This document shows positions 1 to 8,891 of a DNA stretch of 64,000 nucleotides, piece after piece (within the stretch, counting starts at the first letter, position 1; every line of letters begins with the position of its first letter). The DNA is from Bacteroidota bacterium. Its GTDB lineage: Bacteria > Bacteroidota > Rhodothermia > Rhodothermales > UBA10348. The translations under genes and the position numbers were made by a program. Below the pieces are notes generated by a model, which saw only the letters and a list, made by a program, of their open reading frames with translations, was not told the DNA's origin and searched no databases. The stretch is from contig JAJCYP010000032.1 of the NCBI GenBank assembly GCA_029262855.1, positions 1-64,000 of the forward strand. Reading direction: 5' to 3'.

Positions 1-111
1 ACCTACGGGCCACAGGGACCCCTGCTGGATCCCCTTACGCCCACACAACGCCGCATCCTGGCCCTGCTCGATATCCCGCTCCCATGGGCCGAATCACAAT
101 GCCCAGACTAA
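1..111 (+). CDS. C-terminal tail of an unidentified gene (partial)
   Basis: Frame 1 is open from the first base to a TAA at 109-111 and encodes 36 residues, including the stretch LTPTQRRILALLDIPLPW. The gene begins outside the window. The tail reads like the end of a real protein (helical and charged), but it is too short to assign. It is convergent with the minus-strand genes that follow. Confidence 0.35.
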   Translation, partial: TYGPQGPLLDPLTPTQRRILALLDIPLPWAESQCPD

Positions 112-144
112 CACCGAAACGGTGCGGAAAACGCGGCTAGCCTT

Positions 145-390
145 TCAGATATTGTTCTGACGAAACAGGTCTTCCATGTCCACGGCGTCCGCGAGCGGCC
201 CGGACCGAAGCTGCAACAGGGCGAGCTGCGAGGCAGGAGTCGGCGCATATAGGTCAACAGCCGGACCGTAGGCCTTGGTCGCAGGAGGAGGAGCCACCTT
301 GCTTGATTCCAGTCCAGAGTGATCAATCAACGTGATCGACTCGCTTCTCGTGCCCGTCCAATCTGAGTGGTGTTTTGCGAAATCAATCAT
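145..390 (-). CDS. Small hypothetical protein, coupled to the Ntn-hydrolase gene
   Basis: An 81-residue ORF whose ATG (388-390 on the minus strand) overlaps the stop of the upstream Ntn-hydrolase gene in the arrangement ATGATTGA. This suggests translational coupling. The product has no signal peptide, a Pro/Ala-rich middle and an acidic C-terminus ending DMEDLFRQNNI. No family was recognised. The alternative is that it is a chance open frame after the true gene end, or the C-terminus of the hydrolase displaced by a frameshift. The overlap favours a separate small gene, but the evidence is limited. Confidence 0.4.
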   Translation of the reverse strand: MIDFAKHHSDWTGTRSESITLIDHSGLESSKVAPPPATKAYGPAVDLYAPTPASQLALLQLRSGPLADAVDMEDLFRQNNI

Positions 391-1225
391 GGATGTGGTT
401 TGTTCTGTCCAGATCTCCAGGCATGTGGAGCCGCTTTTTTTGTATGAACTCAATGCCTTCCAGTTTTCGTATGGTCGCAACTTCGGTTACACCACCCACT
501 CCGCGGGTACCTATAGAGACGTTTAGAAGATCCGAGGTCACGCTCACGAAGAGAGCAGCCAAATCGATGCAGTCCTGCAGCGGCAGGATGTCCCACGGCA
601 GGAGTATCGGCTGGTGCTTTTCCATTTCCTTCATGATGTCGCTTGCCGATTCCTCCCCGAGCTTGTTCTTCAGAATGTGAGGGAGGACCGGGTCAAAGCC
701 ATGGATGAGCCGGCTGACAATGTTCAGTTGGCCACCCCACGCCATTCCAAATTCCGAGTTGCCGAAGGCACGTTTTTCGGGGGTGGGGCTCCTGGGAATG
801 TCAAAACCAAACACCGTTCCGTAGGGCTCGCCAGAATCAAAGCCAGCTACGACAAATGTCATGTCGGGCTCGCCGGGTGAGTGCTCGAGTTCCTCCCATC
901 GACCGAGGAAAAAGTCGCTCAGCCTGATGGAATACTCTTCAATTGAAAGTCTGTCAACACCTAGAATTTCTTCGACCTCATTGCGATAGCTGTGCGCCGT
1001 TCTGCGTCCAATTACGGCGGAACCGTAGGTGACCGCTCCCACGAATTTGTGACCGTCGAAGGTTAGTAGCTTTGATGCGTTGTCGTAGTACACTTGATGG
1101 TGCTGTTCGCCTATTTGGGCTGATAGGGTTACCCTGCTATCAGCTGCCAGTACCATCCCCTCCGCGGCCTTTATTGCTATCCCGAGTGACAAATCTGACG
1201 CCTGCTTGGTTTGTTTAGTGGTCAA
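383..1225 (-). CDS. Proteasome-fold Ntn-hydrolase-like protein
   Basis: The N-terminal part matches the first strands of 20S proteasome beta-type subunits: SLGIAIK, then GMVLAADSR (the Asp17-Ser-Arg motif), then NASKLL containing the Lys33 equivalent. Aligning on the ADSR motif puts Ser13 at the position of the catalytic Thr1, so a Ser nucleophile exposed by removal of a short propeptide is possible. This is inference. The protein (about 280 residues) is longer than bacterial HslV and its second half is not recognised. The start is uncertain. I chose TTG at 1225, just ahead of the conserved strand; an ATG at 1309 adds 28 residues that look non-homologous. Divergent from the TPR gene. Function unknown: it could be a self-compartmentalising protease (compare Anbu) or an inactive relative. 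Confidence 0.6.
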   Translation of the reverse strand: MTTKQTKQASDLSLGIAIKAAEGMVLAADSRVTLSAQIGEQHHQVYYDNASKLLTFDGHKFVGAVTYGSAVIGRRTAHSYRNEVEEILGVDRLSIEEYSIRLSDFFLGRWEELEHSPGEPDMTFVVAGFDSGEPYGTVFGFDIPRSPTPEKRAFGNSEFGMAWGGQLNIVSRLIHGFDPVLPHILKNKLGEESASDIMKEMEKHQPILLPWDILPLQDCIDLAALFVSVTSDLLNVSIGTRGVGGVTEVATIRKLEGIEFIQKKRLHMPGDLDRTNHIHD

Positions 1226-1308
1226 TGTTCGGCACAAGAGTGCGAAAGGGCAATTCCGGCCGCTGGCAGCAGTATCTTTTTCCGCCCTCACACCCAGCAC
1301 CTCCTCCA

Positions 1309-2448
1309 TTGACCTACATAACAGACCTGCGAGACTACCTGGACGATGACGAGTTCATCGCGCCCAAAGGCGGCCCCGCCCAGCGCGTGGCCACCTTCCT
1401 GGCCGGAATCGTGGGTTGGGCGACAGCGTTTGAGATGGAAGCCGAGGAGAAAATGTCCTGGCTGCTCACCAACGTCTTTTGTTCTCAGCACGGACGCTCG
1501 GATTGCCCGGGTCAGATCCAGGCGTCCGCCCCCGTCGATGGCCTGATATTGTGGCGCTGTGACGTCTGCGAGGATGATGGAGAGATAAGTGGATGGGAAG
1601 ACGGGATGTGGGACCGCGTGGACGGGGTGGGCGATGACCCCGTGGAAGACCTGATGTTTCCGGTCCTCATGGACCACGAACCAGCCTCACTGCAAGAGGA
1701 GTTGGGCGCGAGTAATGAGGAGTTTGCCTTAGCTCTGGCACTGACCGCCGAGGGCCTGGAAGATCAGGGAATGAGGGCAAGCCTGGCACAAAGGGCCATA
1801 GAGATCTGGCCAGACTGCGTTGAAGGGTATTTGGTCTTGGCCGAGAGCGGGTACGAATCAGATGCCCATCGACTGGAGCTTCTGTGGACCGCCCTGGAGA
1901 TTGCCGAGCGGGAGATCGGAAAAGAGGCTTTCGAGGCGGCTCGTGGTACGTTCTGGGCGGTTGAAGAGACGCGGCCGTACATGGATGCCAAACTGCAACT
2001 GGCCTCCTGCCTCTGGGGTTATGGCGAGGCCGATGCCGCTCTGGATCACCTGGAGGAGATGCTCGAACTCAATCCGATGGACCACCAGGGGGCCAGATTC
2101 CACCGGATGCAGTATTTGGCAGTCCTGGAGAGATTTGAGGATCTGGATGAGTTGTTGGCTCGGTATCCGGAGGACACGGTTCCGGACACCGCCTACTGGA
2201 GACTCCTGCGCGGGATCATGACCATGAAGGATGACGCCGCCGGAGTCGCGGCCCTGCTGGCTGCGGCGCTTGAGTGCAATTCCTATGTGCCAGACTTTCT
2301 CCTGGAGCGCAATGTGGAGTTCGTTGAAGACGAAGACAAAGTTGAAGACGAGCAACTCATGGATGGCGTGAATTACGCCGCGCGTGCTCGCTCCGTTTGG
2401 CTACGCACTCCCGGGGCTCTCCGGTGGCTCATGCGTCAGACGCCGTAG
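1309..2448 (+). CDS. TPR-like repeat protein with N-terminal Cys/Trp-rich domain
   Basis: About 379 residues from a TTG at 1309 (MTYITDLRDYLDDDEF). An upstream ATG at 1225 gives 407 residues but the extra part looks unstructured, and there is no clear ribosome binding site for either. Residues 1-120 hold a compact domain with CSQHGRSDCPG and WRCDVCEDDG followed by ISGWEDGMWD, which looks like a small metal-binding or plant-like homeodomain-sized module. From about residue 130 to 350 there are degenerate helical pairs of TPR type, for example EFALALALTAEGLEDQG and AALDHLEEMLELNPMDHQGARF. It is probably a cytoplasmic scaffold. There is no evidence for a partner, though the divergent Ntn-hydrolase shares its upstream region. 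Confidence 0.6.
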   Translation: MTYITDLRDYLDDDEFIAPKGGPAQRVATFLAGIVGWATAFEMEAEEKMSWLLTNVFCSQHGRSDCPGQIQASAPVDGLILWRCDVCEDDGEISGWEDGMWDRVDGVGDDPVEDLMFPVLMDHEPASLQEELGASNEEFALALALTAEGLEDQGMRASLAQRAIEIWPDCVEGYLVLAESGYESDAHRLELLWTALEIAEREIGKEAFEAARGTFWAVEETRPYMDAKLQLASCLWGYGEADAALDHLEEMLELNPMDHQGARFHRMQYLAVLERFEDLDELLARYPEDTVPDTAYWRLLRGIMTMKDDAAGVAALLAAALECNSYVPDFLLERNVEFVEDEDKVEDEQLMDGVNYAARARSVWLRTPGALRWLMRQTP

Positions 2449-2527
2449 GCTGGAACGAGGGGGCCATCCCCCGGAAATCCTCCAATCGTTAATGTTGCCG
2501 CCCAGCGCAGGGCGGTATCATTGCGCC

Positions 2528-3619
2528 ATGATCAACGTTTTGTCAGTCGTCGGCACGCGGCCCAATTTTATCAAGGTTGGCCCCGTTCACTGGGCTGCCG
2601 CCGACCGTGCCACCGAGATCTCCCACCAGATTCTCCACACCGGCCAGCACTACTCGCCGGAGATGTCGGACATCTTCTTCAGGCAGCTTAGCCTGCCGGA
2701 ACCGGACGTGTACATGGGCCTGGGAGGAGGGTCGCACGCCGTTCAGACGGCCAGGATCATGGAGGCCTTCGAGGCTTACGCCATGGGCAATCGTCCAGAT
2801 GTGCTCCTGGTGTACGGCGACGTCAATTCGACCATGGCATGTGCCCTGGTAGCGGCCAAGCTTCACATCCCGATTGTGCACGTGGAGTCGGGCCTGCGGA
2901 GCGGAGACCGGACGATGCCCGAGGAGATCAACCGGTTGGTTACCGATGCGATTTCGGACCTGCTGTTGGTATCGGAGCCCGATGGGCTTAAGAATCTTGC
3001 CGGGGTCCCGAGCCACAAGATTGCCTACGTGGGCAACGTGATGATCGACTCTCTGGTGCGGTTCAAAGCCAGGGCGATGGCCTCGAGCGCGTTGGATGAT
3101 CTGGCGCTGAAGAAGGGCGAATATGTGCTGTCCACGCTTCACCGGCCGGCGACCGTCGATGACGCGGAGGGCCTTTCGAAGGTCTTGGACATCTTCGACC
3201 GCATCGCCCAAAAGCCGATTGTCTTTCCCATTCACCCCCGCACGCGGAAGAATCTGGACCTGTTTGGTTTGGGGCCTCGCGTGGAGGCATTGGACAACCT
3301 GCGGCTTGTCGACCCGGTGGGGTACATCGACTTTCTGCGGCTGCAGATGGACGCGGAGTTGGTGGTGACGGATTCAGGCGGGATTCAGGAGGAGACTACG
3401 TTTCTGAATGTGCCGTGCCTGACGCTGCGGCCCAACACGGAGCGGCCGGTGACGGTGAGTCTCGGGACGAATGAACTCCTGCCGCTGGATGCGGATTTGG
3501 TTGCCGACCGGGTGGGGAAGATTCGGGCTGGCGATTGGAAGGAGGCGCAGCCGATTGACGGCTGGGATGGTCGCGCGGGGGAGCGGGTTGTTGAGGCTGT
3601 CGTGGGGCGGTTTGGGTGA
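2528..3619 (+). CDS. wecB: UDP-N-acetylglucosamine 2-epimerase (non-hydrolysing)
   Basis: 363 residues, the usual length for WecB/MnaA. It interconverts UDP-GlcNAc and UDP-ManNAc in the cytoplasm for surface polysaccharide synthesis. Family motifs are in order: GTRPNFIKVGP near the N-terminus, YGDVNSTMA, HVESGLRSGDRTMPEEINR (catalytic acidic and Arg/His region), STLHRPATVD, FPIHPRTRKN and DSGGIQEE in the UDP-binding half. ATG 2528 is chosen because MINVLSVVGTRPN matches the family N-terminus; in-frame sequence upstream to 2384 is not homologous. It is followed after 79 bp by a glycosyltransferase on the same strand, so the two probably serve one glycan pathway. Confidence 0.93.
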   Translation: MINVLSVVGTRPNFIKVGPVHWAAADRATEISHQILHTGQHYSPEMSDIFFRQLSLPEPDVYMGLGGGSHAVQTARIMEAFEAYAMGNRPDVLLVYGDVNSTMACALVAAKLHIPIVHVESGLRSGDRTMPEEINRLVTDAISDLLLVSEPDGLKNLAGVPSHKIAYVGNVMIDSLVRFKARAMASSALDDLALKKGEYVLSTLHRPATVDDAEGLSKVLDIFDRIAQKPIVFPIHPRTRKNLDLFGLGPRVEALDNLRLVDPVGYIDFLRLQMDAELVVTDSGGIQEETTFLNVPCLTLRPNTERPVTVSLGTNELLPLDADLVADRVGKIRAGDWKEAQPIDGWDGRAGERVVEAVVGRFG

Positions 3620-3698
3620 GCTGTTTGGTCGTGGCCGATTTCCTCATCTTAAGGACTCGATAACACGGGGATCATACGGCCGGGTTAGTCTCGTGGCC

Positions 3699-4772
3699 AT
3701 GCGAATCCTGTACGGAATAAACGGCACCGGCAATGGGCACCGGAGCCGAGCCCTGGAGCTCGTACCGGCACTGAGCCGAAGAGCCGACCTGGACGTGATC
3801 GTCAGCGGGACCGCCTACTCGCTTCCCATGCCCTTCCCGCTGAAGGCTGAGTACGCTGGATTCTCCTTTGCCTATCGCCGGGGTCGGGTGGACCTGAGGC
3901 AGAGCATCCAGCAGTCGCGACTCTCCAGTGTGATCCGGGACGTTCGGGGGCTGGACGTCTCGTGTTACGACCTGGTGGTGTCCGACTTCGAGCCTGTCTC
4001 GGCCTGGGCCGCCAGGACAGGTGGCCGGCCGGTCATCGGCGTATCCCACCAGGCCAGTTTCCGTTACCCGGCCGTCCCAAGGCCGTCCCGGAAGGATCAC
4101 CTCAGCGAGTGGTTCATGCGCACCCTGGCCCCCACGCCTTCGGCGATTGGTCTCCACTATGCCCGATACGCTCCGGGGGTCCTGCCTCCGATCATCCGCG
4201 AACGGGTTCGCGAGCTCAGCCGCTCTTTCGGCAATCACATTGTCGTGTATCTGCCAGCCATCGAGTTGGATGAACTGGTCCCGGTGCTCGCCGGGCAAGC
4301 AGCCCCTTTCGTGGTGTTCAGCCCGGCGGTCGACGCAGTGGCGTACCGCGCCGCCAATGTGCGCGTCGAGCCATCGAGTGATGCCAATTTCGCCGATCAG
4401 CTGGCGTCATCCTCGGGGGTACTCTGCCACGCAGGTTTCGAACTCCCGTCGGAGGCCATGTACCTCGGCAAACCGCTGCTGGCCTGTCCGATCGGACGGC
4501 AGTACGAGCAGCAGTGCAACGCTGCGGCGCTCGAGCGCCTCGGGGTGGAGGTGATCTGGGACTGGGATGCTTCGGTGAAAACCCGGATCGCCGAGTGGAT
4601 CCGCCTTCGGAGACCGGTACACCTCCCCGAAGTCACCCACGTCGGCGCCCTCGCCGATGCCATCCTGTCGTATGCTTCTCCCGGGGCGACTCGCCGCAGG
4701 TCACCCAACCGACCCGTGGCGCCTATGCTGAAGCCTCAGTCGATGGCTCCGTCACCAGAACAAGTCGCGTAA
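3699..4772 (+). CDS. MJ1255/VC2487-type glycosyltransferase
   Basis: 357 residues starting MRILYGINGTGNGHRSRALELV. The glycine-rich GTGNGHRSR motif is typical of the GT-B, MurG-related family in which the first strand binds the acceptor. The C-terminal half has the nucleotide-sugar loop region VLCHAGFELPSEAMYLGKPLLACPIG, like the CxxGxxxxxEA(L/M)xxGKPxL pattern of UGT-like proteins. An earlier in-frame start at 3471 would overlap wecB and lacks homology. It lies directly downstream of wecB, suggesting use of a UDP-HexNAc-derived sugar. It overlaps the convergent phosphoesterase gene by 50 bp. The substrate is unknown. Confidence 0.8.
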   Translation: MRILYGINGTGNGHRSRALELVPALSRRADLDVIVSGTAYSLPMPFPLKAEYAGFSFAYRRGRVDLRQSIQQSRLSSVIRDVRGLDVSCYDLVVSDFEPVSAWAARTGGRPVIGVSHQASFRYPAVPRPSRKDHLSEWFMRTLAPTPSAIGLHYARYAPGVLPPIIRERVRELSRSFGNHIVVYLPAIELDELVPVLAGQAAPFVVFSPAVDAVAYRAANVRVEPSSDANFADQLASSSGVLCHAGFELPSEAMYLGKPLLACPIGRQYEQQCNAAALERLGVEVIWDWDASVKTRIAEWIRLRRPVHLPEVTHVGALADAILSYASPGATRRRSPNRPVAPMLKPQSMAPSPEQVA

Positions 4773-5532
4773 GGTCGTTGGCTGCCGGAAAAAGGAGTTC
4801 GAGGGTTCCGTCGGCCCGTTCCACCACCGCCGTGCAGCTCTCAACCCAATCGCCCGTGTTGACGTAGTGAATGCCATCTAAAGTCTGCGAATCCGCATGG
4901 TGAATGTGTCCGCAGATCACGCCGTGCGCGCCGCACTGTCGCGCACGGGTCGCTACGGCAGTGGTAAAGTCGGTGATGAAATGGAGCGCCTTTTTGGTCT
5001 TCAGTTTCAGCGCCGCCGAGAGTGACCAGTAATCCCGGCCAAGGGCCGCCGGGAGCCGGTTCAGGACCCGGTTCAGGACCCGGTTCAGGATCAGCAACAT
5101 CCCGTAGAGGCCCGCGCCGAGTCTTGAGATCCAGGGGGCCAGGCGGATGATGCCGTCGAATTCGTCCCCGTGGATGACCAGATATTTTCTTCCATCCGCC
5201 GTCAGATGGACAGCGTCACGAACGATTCTGAGCGATCCGATGGAATTGCCCACGAAACGCCGGGCAAACTCGTCGTGATTCCCGGGAATATAGACCACCG
5301 GCCGACCCTCGCGGGAGAGACCGAGGATCCAGTCGACGACCTCCTGGTGGAGCGGCGGCCAGTACCCGCTGCGCTCCAGCGCCCAGCCGTCAATGATATC
5401 GCCCACCAGGTACAGACTGTCGAACTCTATCGTATGCAGGAAATCAAGCAGCTCCCGGGTCCGCGTGTTCCGGCTCCCGAGATGTAGGTCAGAAATGAAG
5501 AGGGTCCGGAATCGCGTCCTGGGCAGGTCCAT
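4723..5532 (-). CDS. UDP-2,3-diacylglucosamine diphosphatase-like metallophosphoesterase
   Basis: 269 residues with the complete calcineurin-type metallophosphoesterase motif set: SDLHLGS, GDIIDGW, GNHDE, HGDEFD and GHIHHAD, which bind the two metal ions. This arrangement is that of the LpxH family, which hydrolyses UDP-2,3-diacylglucosamine to lipid X in lipid A synthesis. Many Bacteroidota carry a paralogous set of these proteins, so the exact substrate is inferred. Odd: residues around 145-157 read NRVLNRVLNRLP, encoded by a 12-bp tandem repeat. Its 3' end overlaps the convergent glycosyltransferase gene by 50 bp. Confidence 0.85.
   Translation of the reverse strand: MDLPRTRFRTLFISDLHLGSRNTRTRELLDFLHTIEFDSLYLVGDIIDGWALERSGYWPPLHQEVVDWILGLSREGRPVVYIPGNHDEFARRFVGNSIGSLRIVRDAVHLTADGRKYLVIHGDEFDGIIRLAPWISRLGAGLYGMLLILNRVLNRVLNRLPAALGRDYWSLSAALKLKTKKALHFITDFTTAVATRARQCGAHGVICGHIHHADSQTLDGIHYVNTGDWVESCTAVVERADGTLELLFPAANDLTRLVLVTEPSTEASA
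5056..5090. repeat. 12-bp tandem repeat inside the LpxH-like gene
   Basis: Three copies of CCGGTTCAGGA at 5056-5066, 5068-5078 and 5080-5090, at a strict 12-bp period. On the minus strand this encodes LNRV/LNRV/LNRL. Being a multiple of 3 it stays in frame, so slipped-strand changes would add or remove four residues without breaking the gene. Confidence 0.8.
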
Positions 5533-5724
5533 TGACGGGGGTTTTAAGCGTCCGTGACCGAAGCTCCCCCGGCATGGTTAGCCCAGCGTTAACCCAGCGT
5601 GTCGGGATTGTGATCTATCGGATCCAGGTACCGGCCACCGGGCTGTTCAAAATCGCTCACGACAGGAGATTATTTCCCGAATGCGCCGAGCATTTTTGCC
5701 ACCGCGGTGATAGTTTGCGGAGTC

Positions 5725-8700
5725 ATGACTTCCAAAGCATTCCTACTCTCGGCAGCCTGCCTGGTGCTGTCGATTCCGACGGTCGTCGCTCAGTCCGGCA
5801 AGATCGCTGGCCGCGTCATTGAGGCGGCCACTGGCGAGGGTCTGCCCGGTGTGAATGTGGTCCTGGAGGGGACGCTTCAGGGTACCATTACCTCGGTGGA
5901 TGGCTACTACGTCATTCTGAACGCCAAGCCGGGCACGCACGCGGTTCAGGCGTCCTTCGTGGGATTTGCCACACAGCTCGTCACCGGCGTTCGGGTCCTG
6001 ATCGATCAGACTACCACGGTTGACTTTGCCCTTCAGGAAGAGGTGCTGCTGGGTCAGGAGGTGGTCGTGGTCGCGCAACGCCCGGTGGTCCAGCGCGACG
6101 TTTCCAATAGCCGGCTCAACGTGGCGGCCGATGAGATAGAGGCCTTACCTGTCTCCTCCGTATCGAGCGTGGTAGGGCTGCAGGCGGGCGTTCAGGGATT
6201 GAGTGTCCGGGGATCCAATACCTCTGAAATCGCCTTCAACATCAACGGCCTGAACCTGCGCGACGAGCGGGACAACGGACCCGTGACCGGGATCAGTCTG
6301 GCCTCCGTGGAGGAGGTGCAGGTGCAGACGGGCGGCTTCAATGCCGAGTATGGCAACGTGCGCTCGGGCGTGGTCAATGTGATCACCAAGGAGGGGTCGC
6401 GTGACCGGTACGAGGCCGACGTCATTCTCCGATACAGCCCGCCGCAACAGAAGAATTTCGGGCAATCGGCCAACGATCCGGATGCGTACTGGATTCGCCC
6501 CTTCATCGACCCGGCGGTGGCCTTCACGGGCACGGAGAATGGGGACTGGGACCAGTACACACAGGCGCAGTATCCTCGGTTTGAGGGGTGGGTGGCCATT
6601 TCGGAGGAGCGTCTCACGGACGATGATCCCACCAACGACCTCACGCCGGAAGGGCTGCAGCAGGCGTTCCTCTGGCAACATCGCAAGGCATTCGAGGTCA
6701 CCCAGCCCGACTACGACATTGATTTCGGATTCGGCGGCCCGCTCCCGGGTTTCAGCAAACAACTGGGCGATGCGCGCTTCTACGCTTCTTTCCGCAGAGA
6801 CCAGGACATGTATCTCATCCCGCTCCACACGGACCGGCGGGAGGACGAGACCGCACACCTCAAGCTGACTTCGGATGTGGGGGCGGGGATGAAGCTCTCT
6901 ATCGAGACTCTGTTCTCTTCCTCCGTGGGCACCGCCTCGAGCCGCAGCGGAGCGCCGGGCATTTTTTCCGCCACGGGCATGGCCAGATCCCTGAGCCGGG
7001 TCAGCTTCATAGACACCCGAGTTTTTTCAACGGACTACTGGACCCCGGCCGAATTCAGATCGAGTTTGTTTGGAGCGCGGTTCACGCATGCGATATCGGG
7101 ATCAGCCTTCTATGAGATCCGGGCGCAGCGCTTTGCCACGGATTATGACGTCAATCCGGGTAGACTCCGGGATGAGTCGGCGGTGGTGTCGTTCGGTGGC
7201 GTCGGCTTCGACGAGGCCCCGTTCGGTTTCCAGCCGAAACCCACCTTCGGCGTGGACGGGATGCGGACGGGGGTCGGGATGTCGAACAGTCGGGACTCCT
7301 CGAAGGTGGTGGTCTACAACCTGAAGGCGGACTACACCAAGCAGGCGAATCGCTTTCTGGAGCTGAAGACTGGCGCGGAATTCAATCTGACCGATTCGCG
7401 TGTGAACTACGGGCAGTTCGACGCATTCCTGCCGTCGAGCAATTCGTGGTCACATTGGGATCGTGAGCCCACCCGCGGCGCGATTTACGCGCAGTCCAAG
7501 ATGGAATTCCAGGGGATGGTGGCCAACCTGGGTCTGCGGTATGACGCCTTCCAGGCGGGCGGTGACTGGTTTGAGTGGGACCCGTTTACGACGGCTTTCA
7601 GTGCGCGAAACGCGGCCAACATTGACACCCTCCTCGCGGCCTCGCCGAACAAGTTCGTACAGACGCTGAGTCCCAGGTTGGGGGTGTCTTTCCCGATCAC
7701 GACGCTGTCGAAGCTCTTCTTCAACTACGGGCATTTTCGGCAGCTCCCGGATCCGAACAGCCTCTTCCTGCTCCGCCAGTTCTCTGAGACCGGGCAGGTG
7801 TCGCGGATTGCCAACCCCAACAACCCGCTTCCCAAGACCGTCGCCTACGAAATCGGCTTTGAGCAGTCGTTCCTGGACCAGTTTCTGGTCCGGGTGGCAG
7901 GCTACTATAAGGATGTGAGCCTCCAGCCCTTCCTGGTGTCGTACAGTTCCCGGGACGGTCAGACCAGCTACAGTACCGACGAGCCGAATTCCTTTGAGGA
8001 CATTCGTGGATTCGAGTTCACGGTCTCCCGCAATCGCGGACGCTGGGTGCGAGGGTTCTTCAATTACACCTATATGGTCTTCAGGTCGGGCTACTTCGGT
8101 ATCCGGTCAAACAGCGAGAACCGCACGGCGCAGCGTGAATTCGAAAACTCGGACGCGGAACGTCGTCGCGCCTCCAGTCGGCCGGTTCCCCAGCCCTACG
8201 CCCGGCTGAATCTGGACATCCAGGTTCCGGAGAACTTCGGCCCCAGCGTGGCCGGAGTCGAGCCGCTGGCCGGTTGGCGTGTCAATGTGCTCACCACCTG
8301 GTCGCAGGGATCAGCGTTCACCTGGGCGGGGGGCGGATCCAAGCCCGGCGTGCTCAACAACACGCGGTTCCGCGACAACTGGAACGTGAATCTGCGCTTC
8401 GCCAAGAGTTTCACCGTCGGCGACCGCCGCGCGCAGTTCTTCGTGGATGTCTTCAACGCGCTCAATCGTAAGACCCTCAGCTTCAACGGCTTCGTGGACG
8501 GCGTCGATCAGAACGCCTACCTGCTCTCGCTGCATCTACCGGCGTCGAGCGACTATCCGAACATTCCGGGAGGCGACAAGATCGGCACCTACCGCGCTGA
8601 CGGTGTTGCCTACCAACCCATGTTTGCCGTCCAGTCTCGCAACGAGGTGGGGTCCTCCGTCGAGGGCGTGATCTACTACGAACGCTCCACCGAAAGCTTC

Positions 8701-8853
8701 CTGGAGAACCGGAACGGGGACTGGAGGAGCGTGGACGAAGCGCGGCTGAAACAGGTGATGGAGGACAAGGCCTACATCGACATGCCGAATCAGGGCTTCC
8801 TCACGTTTCTCAACCCCCGCGACATTTACATAGGCCTGCGCATCAACCTGTAA
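5725..8853 (+). CDS. TonB-dependent receptor with carboxypeptidase-regulatory N-terminal domain
   Basis: 1042 residues. A signal peptide (MTSKAFLLSAACLVLSIPTVVAQS) is followed by a carboxypeptidase-regulatory-like beta-sandwich (GKIAGRVIEAATGEGLPGVNVVLEGT, residues about 25-110). Then comes a plug domain (LPVSSVSSVVGLQAGVQGLSVRGSNTSEIAFNINGL, with VQTGGFNAEYGNVRSGVVNV) and a large C-terminal barrel ending DIYIGLRINL. It should take up an unknown ligand across the outer membrane. ATG 5725 is selected over GTG 5707 because it gives a clean signal peptide. The next gene starts 39 bp downstream and a PorV-like gene follows, a layout usual for Rhodothermota-type secretome operons. There is no SusD-like partner in the window, so a polysaccharide substrate should not be assumed. 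Confidence 0.88.
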   Translation: MTSKAFLLSAACLVLSIPTVVAQSGKIAGRVIEAATGEGLPGVNVVLEGTLQGTITSVDGYYVILNAKPGTHAVQASFVGFATQLVTGVRVLIDQTTTVDFALQEEVLLGQEVVVVAQRPVVQRDVSNSRLNVAADEIEALPVSSVSSVVGLQAGVQGLSVRGSNTSEIAFNINGLNLRDERDNGPVTGISLASVEEVQVQTGGFNAEYGNVRSGVVNVITKEGSRDRYEADVILRYSPPQQKNFGQSANDPDAYWIRPFIDPAVAFTGTENGDWDQYTQAQYPRFEGWVAISEERLTDDDPTNDLTPEGLQQAFLWQHRKAFEVTQPDYDIDFGFGGPLPGFSKQLGDARFYASFRRDQDMYLIPLHTDRREDETAHLKLTSDVGAGMKLSIETLFSSSVGTASSRSGAPGIFSATGMARSLSRVSFIDTRVFSTDYWTPAEFRSSLFGARFTHAISGSAFYEIRAQRFATDYDVNPGRLRDESAVVSFGGVGFDEAPFGFQPKPTFGVDGMRTGVGMSNSRDSSKVVVYNLKADYTKQANRFLELKTGAEFNLTDSRVNYGQFDAFLPSSNSWSHWDREPTRGAIYAQSKMEFQGMVANLGLRYDAFQAGGDWFEWDPFTTAFSARNAANIDTLLAASPNKFVQTLSPRLGVSFPITTLSKLFFNYGHFRQLPDPNSLFLLRQFSETGQVSRIANPNNPLPKTVAYEIGFEQSFLDQFLVRVAGYYKDVSLQPFLVSYSSRDGQTSYSTDEPNSFEDIRGFEFTVSRNRGRWVRGFFNYTYMVFRSGYFGIRSNSENRTAQREFENSDAERRRASSRPVPQPYARLNLDIQVPENFGPSVAGVEPLAGWRVNVLTTWSQGSAFTWAGGGSKPGVLNNTRFRDNWNVNLRFAKSFTVGDRRAQFFVDVFNALNRKTLSFNGFVDGVDQNAYLLSLHLPASSDYPNIPGGDKIGTYRADGVAYQPMFAVQSRNEVGSSVEGVIYYERSTESFLENRNGDWRSVDEARLKQVMEDKAYIDMPNQGFLTFLNPRDIYIGLRINL

Positions 8854-8891
8854 CCTCATCGCGCATGGACTGCGCCCCCCTGAAGATTTAC

